Of a stretch of 64,000 nt of DNA, positions 1 to 29,660 are shown piece after piece. How positions within the stretch are numbered: position 1 is the stretch's first letter; each line of letters starts with the position of its first letter. A model generated the notes under the pieces. The model ran no database searches, had not been told where the DNA came from, and was given only the letters and a program-made list of their open reading frames with translations. The stretch is from Epinephelus fuscoguttatus (lineage: Eukaryota > Chordata > Actinopteri > Perciformes > Serranidae), in contig NC_064770.1 of the NCBI RefSeq assembly GCF_011397635.1, positions 19,747,707 through 19,811,706 of the forward strand. Direction: 5' to 3'. A program made the position numbers and the translations under genes.

Positions 1-6
1 CATTAC

Positions 7-149
7 CTGAGCGCAGTTATCCACCTGCAGCACAGCGGACAGATACTCCTTTGTATTAAAGCCGAGGAAAAGCGCAGGTTGCTGAAGCAGATCAGACCCG
101 ATCACTCCTGTTGCGATAAAAACAGCTCCCTCAAAATACTCTACATTAT
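7..149 (-). CDS. Possible internal exon of an unidentified minus-strand gene, cut by the window edge
   Basis: Read on the minus strand, 149 to 7 is open for 47 full codons after a 2-base start. It is flanked by an acceptor-like cttttag (from 156 to 150) and a donor-like gtaatg (6 to 1). The translation looks protein-like (EYFEGAVFIATGVIGSDLL in its first half, ending QVDNCAQ), with mostly G/C third positions, but I do not recognise the family. An open frame of this length arises by chance in roughly one frame in ten, so the splice-like flanks are the main support. No matching upstream exon was found at higher coordinates: a 16-codon stretch at 297-341 with a gtaagag donor has an incompatible phase. 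Confidence 0.35.
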
Positions 150-1999
150 CTAAAAGATAACTTCAGTCACATTAAAGTCTATTTAGCTCCTGAAACTTTA
201 TTTAAACTGAACTTGTATTCCTGATTACCAGGTCGCTCTTACTCAACCTGCAGCAGGAGCACAATGCCTAACTGTACTCCCCTCCCCAGCTCTTACCTAG
301 CAACCTGCCTGATGATGGTGTTGGCATGAAATAGCGCCTCCATCAGGTTTCATGTTACCAGACATGAGAAAGGATATCAGCATTCCTGAGATATTTTAAG
401 GATGAATTCGGCGGCCAGCTGGTCCAGTGGGCTCTAATCCTCACCTAATCTCCCCCTCACAGACTCACAGGGGCAAAGAAAATGTAGGCAGCGTCAGGCC
501 TAATCTGTGGTGCTCAGATAGTTTTCATTTGAACAGTGTGTGAGGGCAGTGAGGCGTTTTTCAAGAGCAGAGAAAACTGCTGTGGAAAATTACTCCTGTA
601 ATGAGCAATGAGACACTCTGAGGAGGTGGCAGGGTAGCTTGTTTTATTGTATTTTTTACTGTTTGATACTGTGTTTTAGTGATGTAGTATTTCATGTGAC
701 TATTCATGAGAGACAGGTTATGAATCAGGGTTATTTTTATTACTTAAGTTACTGTGTTATTTATTAATGGGTACATTATTCATATTCAAGTAGTAATAGA
801 TTCAGCATTATTGAGTTACTGGTAAATTCGTATTTCATTGTCATTTATAGTACTTTGTGTATTGTTTAATTGGTATTTTCATTTGCTGTATTAAGTGGAG
901 TGACTTTAATTGTCTCCTACCTGCCCTTGTTTTGTGGGGACAGGTATTGGTGAGACACAAGAGACAGTGAGTGCCTCCTGCTTAACAGAGAAGAAGTTTC
1001 TGTACGAAGAGGAAGAAACAAATGTTGTAGCCTGCTTATTACCCACAGCCCAGAAGAACTATAGAGAACACCTACAATCAAGAAAAGAGGGTTACAGTAA
1101 TATAGAGAGCTGAAAATTTGGAATAAGTTGAGCAGAGGACTTTCATTTCGACTAAATTAAAGACATGTGCAACATCAGCTGGTGCAGAAAAGGCATGCCG
1201 TGCATGGAAATTCACCAGAAATCAGGATAGCTTATAAAATGTTTGATGCTCAAAATTTTCTGTCAGAGGAACCCCAAACCCGCCATTTCATATGCACCCC
1301 TAGTGTTCAAACGCTCTTGCAAATAAGGCATGATAACCAATGAGCAATTTTTACCATCTTGTATGTGAAGATGCCATGAACAAGTTGTAGGCCTTTGTCG
1401 TGTTGTATGTATTTGTATGGACAAGTGTCCATATAAAAACCGTACATTATTAGTGATGTGTTTGTGACACAGTTGTCCTTTCAGTTGCCTCAGGCAGTAT
1501 GGTCATTTTATTAGAGAACGCCCATACCAGTCAGTTGTCTCATATACTATGACAGCAGGCAGGTGGTTTACACAGGGTGTGGAAACATCACATGCACAAT
1601 GGCATGTGCCTGACAATATAATTCATAATAGCCTTGCAATAATTATCTTTGTGAAGCTTATATGCATCCTTTTTTGTTCAGAAATCATCAATGATGATTT
1701 TCAGTGTCGTTTGTTGTATTTGATTGCAGTAGGCTATACTGTGAAAATGCCTTCCTAGGGTGGGACACTACAAAGTTAATTCACTGCACCTCTCAGCCCA
1801 AAGTAATTATGTTTAACTGTTGGTAACGAACACAGTAGCAAAATACCTGCAATGTATGGACTGATGTGAGAGTTGATAGATCAGTGATAAAGCTTCCAAA
1901 CTGATTTAGCACTTTGGAGTGAGGATTTTTTTTTTTATCTGGTTAAAATAATTACAATTAATAATGTGGGCAGGTGCAACTATTTCTTGTAAACCCGTG
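150..1999. other. Left intergenic region
   Basis: About 1.85 kb of AT-rich DNA without a convincing gene. Small open frames (for example 910-1113 and 1549-1758 on the plus strand) lack conserved features or splice context. It probably separates the unidentified left-hand gene from the asf1b promoter. Confidence 0.5.
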
Positions 2000-2013
2000 C
2001 CACTAGGGGGCAG
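2000..2013 (+). promoter_or_regulatory. CTCF-like insulator motif upstream of asf1b
   Basis: CCACTAGGGGGCAG matches the vertebrate CTCF core consensus CCASYAGRKGGCRS at every position. It lies about 515 bp upstream of the asf1b start codon, between that gene and the non-coding left flank. The sequence match is seen; occupancy and insulator function are inferred. Confidence 0.55.
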
Positions 2014-2053
2014 TTGAGGTACTTCGCCTTTCTTTTGATTCAAGCGGCTCTTC

Positions 2054-2278
2054 TTTCGCGCACATACCGCTTGCCGTAGGCGCGGTGGAACCTGGGTAGT
2101 GAGTTTTTTTCTCCCTAGGACAGCAAGCTATAATGTCCCGCCCTAGTCTGCCTTACTCTGCCTCTGAATGGCTTACCGTGACATTCTTATCGGAGGCAAC
2201 GAGAACTAGCCAATCAGAAGGAGAGTGGGGCGGGTCATGTTTTCACTGTCGTAGTAGGACGGTGAAAGCGGCGGGAGA
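2054..2278 (+). promoter_or_regulatory. asf1b: asf1b promoter with E2F-like sites and a CCAAT box
   Basis: TTTCGCGC at 2054-2061 is a canonical E2F site. A CCAAT box lies at 2210-2214, and GCGGCGGGAG at 2269-2278 is a second E2F-like element. There is no TATA box at a useful distance. ASF1B is a known S-phase gene under E2F control in mammals, so this cell-cycle promoter layout fits. The transcription start probably lies between about 2250 and 2400; its exact place is not visible. Confidence 0.5.
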
Positions 2279-2529
2279 GTGGCATATTTATCCTCAAATT
2301 TAATATCAGCTAGTTATATTGAACATTAATTAAGTGACAAGTGTGCGTTTAGACTCTCAGATAAGGATTACGTTTGGTAAAACTGAAGGCGTTTGGCAGA
2401 TAACACTGCTGACTCTGTGAACGGCTTGTGTCGTTGCACGTTAGTGCTGCTTTTAAAGCATTCCCCGGGAATCTGGTTTGAACGTTTGTTTTTAGTCAAC
2501 GTTAGCTCGTTTTTAGCGCTTCGGCAACA

Positions 2530-5500
2530 ATGGCGAAGGTACAGGTGCTGAATGTGGCTGTCCTAGATAACCCGAGTCCATTTGGAAACCCTTTTCAGTT
2601 TGAAATAACGTTTGAGTGTATGGAAGACCTTCCCGAAGGCAAGTACCGTCAAAGAAAAGCTGTCATTATTGTGTGTCTGAGGCCAAAGCTTGAGCCCGTT
2701 GGTAGTTCTGCCCGTGTACTAGAGATTGCTAACTGAAACGGCTAAAGCTAGGTTAGCCACATTTGCTAACTTGTGCCCACACAGCTTGGTGTGTGTAACG
2801 TCATTGTCCGTGGTGGACGCATCATTAGGTCAGATCAGTGTAACTAATAGATAAATATGTTAATACATACATGTCAAATGTAAGCAACAGTTGATAACGC
2901 AGCTAAAAGTGCATACATCTCTTATTGTGAAAGTGTTTTTCAGAGGTTGCACTGCAACTTCAACCATCACTCATTTTATGTTATAAACATTAGTGAGTTG
3001 AATATGGGCACAGTAAAGTTCAGTGTGTCAACTTTAATCTAGGTTTACAACACATAGTGCACAAAATGGATTTAGTGTTGCAATGTACTGTATACTTACA
3101 TTGTTATAGCCATGCAATCAACCGTGCTGTGTCCTCTATTGTTCCTAGTAGCATGTGAAATAGTATTCACACACTACATGTATTGGCTATTGTTTGTACA
3201 CAGCACTGTTGCACAGGCAATAGATTAACTTGAACATTTTTAACCAGTAAATGTAACTATATTTGGACACATGTTGTAGGTCAAGCTCTTGCTATGAGTG
3301 ACAAATGTGATCAATCAGTTATCATTTTTTCTGTTCATCACCTAATTGGTTAATGGACTTCATGTCTCAGCACTACATTCACTCCACACCACCATAACTT
3401 TGCATTTGAAAGTGAAACATAACTTCATTTTCTTTGTTTTGTTTGTCATCTTTCATAGACCTGGAATGGAAGATCATCTATGTTGGCTCAGCGGAGAGTG
3501 AAGAGTACGACCAAATCCTCGACTCTGTCCTAGTTGGCCCGGTACCTGCTGGGAGACATATGTTTGTGTTTCAGGTGTGTTTGGTTGGGGCAAACAAACT
3601 TAAACATCATCTTGTGTTGCTTAAGCCATATAGCATACCCAGGGATGGTAATTTCATAACGACTTGTTATATTGTGTTACATCTTTCTCTTTCCTTTAAA
3701 ATTTTTGAGAATTTTTCTCTACTGCATAACTTTCTAATTGTTTACACAGTGGGTAGTTGTTTTTACTGCCACAAAACTGGATGAGATGCTGTACAATCAG
3801 GCTGATGTATCGGTTTATAGTAGCTCACTGTGGATACATTGGCATACATTCTATAGTTTGTCCACCATGGCATAGTGACAGGTTTCTTTCTCAAGTGTAT
3901 AATGGCCTACCCAGTACATGTTGGCCTCATAAAAGCCTATTTCAGTATAGCAAAACCACTTACAATTTTATCTGCTCATAGCATACTAACACAGGCCGGC
4001 TCCAGCAGCCTCTTGTTGTACTTTGTCAGCAGGATCATGTCAAGTCTGTCTTAAGTCTCAGTTCTTAGAAACCTTTGTGGTGCAGGATCAGTCAGAAAGC
4101 CCATTTGGGCATTTAAATTATCCATGTTATAGTCCACTTAGACAAGTGGTCCAAATAGATTGTGACTGATTATTTACAAGCCGTCTTTCACACTGACAGA
4201 TTTTGATTATCGTATCACAACCCTGGTGCCATAATCCCCATCTCACAAGTAGACAGTTTAAATTCTGAAATAAATGTATGGGAAAAGTTATTTTATAGTT
4301 TTGCATTTTTTATTGTTGTGTTTCTTTTTATCAGGCTGATGCTCCAAACACTGGATTGATTCCTGAAAGTGATGCTGTTGGTGTGACTGTGGTGCTGATC
4401 ACCTGCACATACCGTGGCCAGGAGTTCATTCGCATTGGTTACTATGTGAACAACGAATACACGGAACCGGAGCTTCGTGAAAATCCACCAATTAAGCCAG
4501 ACTACACACAGGTTGGTTGATCTCTGGATAATCTGTTGCCACTGTGACTGCCTCATGCTTATTTCACTGGTTTAAAATAATCATTTGGATAATAATATTT
4601 CATGAGATTGAATGTACAGTGTTGTGTCAGGTTAAAAAACAGTTTTGAAGGAATTTTACAATGAAAAGTCAACCCCAAAATGCACTATACAAATATTAGG
4701 CGAAAGACCCGATACACAACACAACCCTAGAAGCCCAGGAGCATTTTTTTCTATTAATCATACAAAATTAGCAAGATTGAGGGTAATCAAGCAGCATGGT
4801 ACACTAATACCTTGCAGAATTGAAGCTTTTCTTTCTGTTGAGCCTGCACTTTGGAACAGATTGTTTGGTCCTCTAAAAATTACTAGTAATCCTATCAAAT
4901 TCCCTCAGTTATATAACTAGTTAAGCAGAAATGTTACCTCTCTATAAGCAATGTTCTTAATTCAGATAGTGACTTCTTTCGTAAGCCACTGTGACAAAGG
5001 ATTTTCTTTATAACTTTTAACTCACATGTACAAAGAAAATACTGAGTGATTACAGGTGCAACGCTGTACTTTAATGTAGGCTATTATATAGCTGATATGT
5101 TACTGTTGGTGGCACGGTGGTGTGGTGGTTAGCACTGTTGCCTCACAGCAAGAGGGTTCCTGGTTCGATCCTGGGTGGGGGAGCCCTTCTGTGCGGAATT
5201 TGCATGTTATCCCCGTGTCAGTGCGGATACTTGGCTTCCTCCCACAGTCCAAAGACATGCAGGTTAATTGGTGACTCTAAATTGTCCGTAGGTGTGTGTG
5301 TGAATGGTTGTCTGTCTCTATGTGTCAGCCCTGCGATAGTCTGGCGACCTGTCCAGGGTGTACCCCGCCTCTCGCCCAATGTCAGCTGGGATAGGCTGCA
5401 GCCCCCACCCCCCACCCCCCTGCAACCCTCAAGAGGATAAGCGATTACAAAATGGATGGATGGATGGATGAATACCTTTTGGCACCTTTGTACCATTCTT

Positions 5501-8070
5501 ATCTGTAGGGTTCAGATGTTCCTGCTCGGGTTGGGCGATAATACAGTAATAAGGTATCCCACAGTATCTAAAAATAGCAACAGTATCAGTTTCATTACCG
5601 TCTTTAAAAAAAATCTGCCGCCCATATAGGCCTACAGGAGCCAGATAAAATATTAAATATAATTTATTTAATGCCTAAATAATGAGGGCTTGTCCAGCAC
5701 CCATGTATGTGTGGTTGAGTTTTCAATTTAATACTATTACAATTTAAAACTAATAGTAGGCTATAATGTTTCTCTTATAACTGCCCTTAACTACTGTCGG
5801 GACATTTGATAAAGTTTTTGGATGTGACGTCGTCACGTGACAGCTCGGACGTGAGAAAGAGAAGTAAAGATGGCAAGCCACACGTCAAGCAAGTTGGTTG
5901 CAAAAAACAACTTCACAACTTGTGCAAGCAGCAGCAGCAGCAGGTCCAGTGGCCATCAGAGTGGAGGAGGAAGAAGCGCAACATGAACCACCGAAAAACA
6001 GATGACTATGTGCCGTCTCCTTCAAAGAAGAGCCGATGCCGTGGCAGGTCTGGTCAACACCATACAGAAGCGAGCAGAAGCAGACATAATTGCCTGTTGT
6101 CGTGAGCCTGTTATTCAGGGAGACAGAGACCTCCTTCTCAGTTGGAAATGTGATTGAGCCAGGCGTTTACCTCTGATGTTGAGGGCTGCCTGAAAGTACC
6201 TGTGCGTTTGTGCCACGAGCTCTCCCTCAGAGCGCATAATCAGAACCGTGGCCAAAGTTGTCAATCCACTACATGCCCTACTCCAGCTGGAAAAAGTTAA
6301 CATGCTGGTTTTTCTGGCGAAAAACCTTGAATAGTTTTGAAGCATAGGATGCTGCTATAGTTATCATTATACTTTGTTTTTATTTCATTTTCAATGAGGA
6401 GTAGTCTGTTCTGACGGTCAAAACAGTTTGGACTTGGAGAGGGTGAACTTTTCAAACTAAAGGTAGGCTCTAAAAATAAACCAACAAACAGCATTTTCCG
6501 TTGCTTCTCAGGATAGGATTATTAATGCCCATTTTCAGTCATACCTTGTTATTTAATGTTCTGTTTTTCTTATTTGATGAGCCCTAGTACTGGATGCCGT
6601 AGAGCTGTGCTTTAAATTTATTTATGTTGATAGGTTCTTAAAATAAACCAGCGGACTTTACCCATTGCGGTCTGAGAATACGCTGTATAACACACATTAT
6701 CTTTATTGCCGTTGTTAGTTATTGTTACTTTATTGGAAGTGGACTGTAGCCCACAGACAATTTGTTGTTATTTCATTCTGTTTGGCTGACTGCTGCATTT
6801 GCACTTTTTAAAATATTTATTACTAAAAGTCGTCAATGTTGTACATGTTTTGTTGTTATTTTTCAGTATTCTTAGGCCTATGTAATGTTTGCTATTCTGT
6901 TTCTGAACAGTATAGGCGCAAGCCAACATTTTGGCGACTCCCTCTGAGCCCTTCAAAGTGATTTTAATTAGTCACGGTAATACCGTATACCCCGGGAAAA
7001 TGTGGTGAAGGTTTAACGGTAACAAAATTTGGATACCGCCCAACTCTATTTCGTGCCCCGAGTCAAGATGCCAAAGAAAATGAGATGCATTGCTAACTAG
7101 ATAGTAGCACAATGCACATTAGAAAAAATGATCTGCAACTAAAGGAATATTAATCACTCTTCCGTGGAAATGTGGTCAGGGTATCTCCATTTAGGTTGTA
7201 AAATGTGAATGCAGACTTGTAATTTCTGTACTGTTGCTGGTGACCAAGTTCAGATATGGTGAAATTGTCTAAAATCTCTTATTAATTACACTTAAATCCT
7301 TTTTTCAACAAAATTAGGGTGTGAAGGCAGGTTTTCTAAATGTGGGAAAACCTGTTAAAATAGGCGATAGAAGGCTTTTCCATTGCCAGTAGACCAGAAC
7401 TGCGTTCAGGGCTCTTCCTCTTCTTCTCTGTCATCTTCTTCTTATGTGTATTTCTTCTCTTTTTTGCTGTTGTGTCACATTTGATGTCACAGACAGGCTG
7501 GAAAACAGGTTAATAAACAGTAGAAGGCAATGAAAATCTTAACATGGTTACTTCTATTTCCCGTCTCTTACTTATTCGGTCTCTAAATTATATATTTTTA
7601 AATTTGTTCGAGTACACTGCTTGGGCGGAGATGGACGGTATTTTCTGCAAGCCCGTCATTGCATCACACCGGGAAAGGAGCTAAAATTTGCGCTTTCACC
7701 CAGCTGTGGTATTTGACTCCTGCAGAGTCATTTGTTTTGGAAACAAATGCTGATTGTAACCTTTCCCATTAGAATAGTTTTTGTGGGTTTTTGTCTTAAA
7801 AAAAAAAAACATTAAAATTTAGAAGTAATAGAAATATCTGTAGTAAGTTTTCATGTATGTGTCCATTCTTCTTTTCAGCTCCAAAGAAATATTCTGGCAT
7901 CAAACCCACGTGTTACCAGATTCCATATAAACTGGGAAGGCTGTGCAGAGCGAATGGAAGACTCTGAAAATGTGGACCCCACGTCAAACTCCATGCTCCC
8001 GCCATCCTGTCTCCCGGGCAAAGCCCCACCTTTAGGGATACTACCAGATAACTCTATGGACTGCTTATAG
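2530..8070 (+). CDS. asf1b: Histone H3-H4 chaperone ASF1B (anti-silencing function 1), 4 exons, 197 aa
   Basis: Nuclear chaperone that binds an H3-H4 dimer and hands it to CAF-1 or HIRA during replication-coupled and replication-independent nucleosome assembly. Exons: 2530-2638, 3459-3574, 4335-4511, 7879-8070. The joined frame is 594 nt, ending in TAG. The start is [18 protein letters not shown], the family N-terminus. The whole conserved immunoglobulin-like core follows: [20 protein letters not shown] in exon 2, the [11 protein letters not shown] and YYVNNEY strands in exon 3, and [17 protein letters not shown] in exon 4. The divergent C-terminal tail (about residues 156-197) is ASF1B-like and ends DNSMDCL, close to the mammalian DNSMDCI. 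Intron 1 uses a GC donor (GCAAGT at 2639). Intron 3 (3.4 kb) carries two repeats. Human ASF1B is 202 aa, so the gene is full length. The choice of b over a rests on the tail. Confidence 0.96.
4645..4920 (+). other. Unrecognised open frame in asf1b intron 3
   Basis: A 91-codon open frame starting at an ATG. The C-terminal part ([10 protein letters not shown]) is faintly reminiscent of the conserved tail of LINE reverse transcriptases (PxLWNSLP), but the match is too short to classify. It lies directly before a SINE-like copy, so an old transposon fragment is the likeliest explanation. It is not annotated as a gene. Confidence 0.2.
5107..5475 (+). mobile_element. tRNA-headed SINE with a LINE2-like tail, copy 1
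   Basis: The left end resembles a tRNA-type pol III promoter: box A-like TGGCACGGTGG near 5109 and box B GGTTCGATCC near 5162. The 3' half has the GCCTCTCGCCCAATGTCAGC, GGGATAGGCT and GGATAAGC landmarks typical of fish LINE2 tails. It ends in a GGAT tetranucleotide run (5452-5470). Two more copies in the same orientation are at 40687 and 47444. It sits in asf1b intron 3. Confidence 0.75.
5526..7048. mobile_element. Degenerate hAT-like DNA transposon in asf1b intron 3
   Basis: The ends are inverted: GGTTGGGCGATA at the left and the complement of TACCGCCCAACTC at the right (GAGTTGGGCGGTA). Both ends also carry related CGGTAATAC/AAGGTAT-type sequence. A short open stretch at 5870-5980, starting ATGGCAAGC, resembles a decayed N-terminus of a BED-finger hAT transposase, but it is broken by stops. 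No clean 8-bp target duplication is visible, so the boundaries are approximate. Confidence 0.45.
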
Positions 8071-8659
8071 AGATGACCTCTGCCCCAGAGGTGACTACTC
8101 ACAGCTTGAGACCTTATTTTTGAAGAATGCCTGTGGACATTCTAGCGTGGATGTACAGACATCTTTGCCTTACAGCTGCCCTTATTTACCTGAAGCTTGT
8201 CAAATACGAGCTCTCATATCGGGCTTCAGACGAGTGTTTGTTCCAAGGAAGATTATGAACATCTTACTTGTATAATCATCACTTATAGACGGGGAGTTCC
8301 TTGCCATGAAGTTAAAAGCAATATCGAAGTAGTTTCACTCATGGAAGGGAAAAGGTAACTATGACATGACACAGCTGAACTGACACAGCACAGGAAGCTG
8401 ATGTGTGACTCACCTCTCTTTATTTCTTTGGTGCAGAACTAATTTGTACCCATTTAAGAGGATTTCAGCACTGAAGCAATAGGTTAATAAAATGTTACAT
8501 GTTGCTGTACAGGAATTTGATAATCTGCCATTATATTTGTGTTCAAATTTCTTTTGCACTTAAACCTCTTTCCCACTTTGCGGAGTTTTGAATGAGCTAC
8601 GTAACTTCCTCTTGGTATTTTTTTTTCGTTTGTTTGTTTGTTTGCAACTTTGTGTTCCA

Positions 8660-8665
8660 AATAAA
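8660..8665 (+). terminator. asf1b: asf1b polyadenylation signal
   Basis: AATAAA about 590 bp after the asf1b stop codon, followed within 40 bp by a GT-rich stretch (TGTGTATGGATGTCTGTGTG). It is the first good signal after the stop. Confidence 0.65.
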
Positions 8666-8956
8666 ATAACATTGTATTTGTTATTTATCTGTGTATGGAT
8701 GTCTGTGTGATAGTGAGTGCTGTGTTCCTCGTAATTACTTGTCTTATTTTGTCTTCACAAAGGCAGGAAAACAATGTGAACCATTTTTTAAAAATGCATC
8801 TGCACTAATAATTGTTAAGAATGTACCAAACAACTACTTTAAGTTATTCGTGATAAGGTCAAACACAACAGTGCCCAAACTGTAACACAAATATCAGTGT
8901 GAGTATCCCCTTATATTTTCACATTTTACTAAAAATAGCCCGTGTTAACGTCACGC

Positions 8957-9299
8957 CCAATCACAGAGCAGTCGGGTAAAAGGGGTGGCTAGGCTAGAGA
9001 ACTGGCTTTGGAAAATACTGCTATGCAATTATGATTATGATTACAGATTGCATCGGCGTTTGATTTGTGTTCTGTACGAAACTCAATTCAATAAATACAA
9101 ACAGCTGATAATTTAAAGCCAAAAGGAAAAAAACACACTTACAGTTATGGGCGTATTGGCTACTAGCAAGTCCGGGAGGCGGGACAAAGCCATTTGACAG
9201 ACGAATCGCATCAATGCAATGATTGGATGTATTGATGCTTATCCAATCAGCGCCCGAGATGGAACTTCTGTCGCGCAAGTATCTGTGTGTGTAGCCAAT
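8957..9299 (+). promoter_or_regulatory. prkaca: prkaca promoter region with clustered CCAAT boxes
   Basis: Forward CCAAT boxes lie at 8957-8961, 9243-9247 and 9295-9299, with a reverse one (ATTGG) at 9222-9226. A TATA box is not evident. Together with the moderately CpG-rich DNA from about 9300 to 10120 this looks like a TATA-less housekeeping promoter. If transcription starts near 9320, the 5'UTR is about 700 nt and holds several upstream ATGs. Confidence 0.4.
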
Positions 9300-10068
9300 C
9301 AAAGCCAGCTAGAGGCGGGACCCGGTGGATGGATGACTGGAGTTTCCCTTGCGGTCTGAAGATTAATGGAAGGGGTCTGTTGATCTTAGGAATCGACTAT
9401 CAGATGGTCGGTCCCAGGAAACCGTTGCACTTTAAGCCTGGTTTAGAAACGAATGGAGTGAGATTAATTTGAAACCACCGACGACGGGAAAAACGAAGAA
9501 CCTGGACACCACTTTTGTTATCCAGGTCTCAACTGAAACGGCCTGCCTACACAGAGATAGCACCTGGTTAGTTCAGGCCAGGATACGACTGCGAGAGACG
9601 CTAAAGGCTAACGCTAGCTTGCTCGCTAGATAGACGGAAAACAGCTTTCGACGATCTGTCAAATGGTCGGGACTGGATTGTGGATAGACCAAGCCGTCTC
9701 TGGAAATAAACGACAGTCGAGTGACATCTTGATTTGCCAGTGCTTGCTTGGAAATTGACGAGCTAACACTGCAAAGCTAACATCTACAGACCATCTCTGC
9801 TAGCTAGCGTGTTAGCCTAGCTAACCCCAAAGCGTTAGTGTTAGCTGCAGACTTGGATATACTTGCTTGGTTGGACTTTTCCGAACTCACTCAAGAGAAG
9901 TATTGGGGTAATACATTTACACGCGGTAGTCAATAATGATAGCTGTTAGCTAGTAGCTAGCTGTCAGCGTCATTGAGCCCAGCGACTGCGTTAGCGGTGT
10001 AGCATCCCTCAGCGACTTGTAAAGGAAACTCAGTCCGAGCCCAGGGACTCCACCACCAGCCTGCCATC

Positions 10069-28571
<18,503 letters not shown>

Positions 28572-29623
28572 ATCCCAACCACAAGTAGCGGAGAGAGAAA
28601 AAGAGAGAGATTTAGGACGTAAAAAGGGGGTCGGAAGGAAGGAAGCGCTAGGGTGGACTGCTAACTTGCTTATTTGTAATGACGACAACAATGTAAACCC
28701 CCTCCCCTCCCCCCCAGTGGAAAGGTAGGCAAGTCAAGAAAGATCCAACCGAACCAGCAGTGTTGCCTTTTCTGATTGTTTCTCAACTGTTACCTATTCA
28801 TTTTATTTATCCCTCTTGTGTTTGTGACAGGGGCTCAAGGAGAACAGGCATAGGTTATGGCTGTCCAGCTATACTTGTATCTTTCTGATGGTGTAATGAC
28901 ACGTTTTCAGTCTTTGCAGGTTGAGGCATTGATTTTCTGTTAAGGTACTGAATCTGCTAGGCTCCTTTTTTTTTCTCCGAACGGGCTCTCTCTAAAGGCT
29001 TCTCAAAGAGTGATTGTTGTATCTTGTCACCCTGGTCCCCCCCTCGCCCCTCCCTTCCTCCATCTCTCCATCCTGAATCTGTCCAAGCAATACCAATTCC
29101 AACAGATGTGCCTATCATTATGCCAACTGGTTGGAAAACTGTGTCGAAAGCATTGGTGCAGAGCTTTGGCTATGGTGGCGTCAGCCCTCGTGCCCGTTTG
29201 GTTTAAAGCTTGAAAAAAAAGAAAACCCCCTCTGCACCTGCCTTTGTCTGCTCAATGTGGCATGATTATTGGGTAGATGATGTACTCACTGCTTGCAGCT
29301 GAAGCAGCGGTGACCTCTTTGATCGGAGTGCAAATGATTTATCACAGTAAACTTCATCTAGGTCTTACTCCTTTTGGGGACCTGTGAGAAATGGTGAACA
29401 TGAGGTTTGCATTTAAGTCTGTCTTTCTCTTAGCTGAATTTATTAGAGCATTTTAAGATTCCTATTGGTGATCATTTTGTCCTTTTATGTCAATCTCTGT
29501 GCTTGTGTGTTATTTAGTGCTCAAGGGTGGGTTAAAAAGCTGTGATTTAGCAGCAACTAACATTGTGGTCACACTCCTGACTATTGTTTATTTAATTCAT
29601 AGTACATTTATACACAGACATGC

Positions 29624-29660
<37 letters not shown>

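Noticed and set aside
297-341. Short minus-strand stretch MEALFHANTIIRQVA with a gtaagag donor as first exon of the left-edge gene
   Set aside because: Its phase cannot join the exon at 7-149 without a stop, and a stop precedes it with no acceptor.
2643-2648. GT donor (GTACCG) for asf1b exon 1 instead of the GC donor
   Set aside because: Using it adds four bases and breaks the frame into the invariant DLEWKIIY of exon 2.
5117-5440. 107-codon frame in asf1b intron 3 with similar frames at 40635 and 47457
   Set aside because: They recur because they read through copies of the same SINE; not a gene family.
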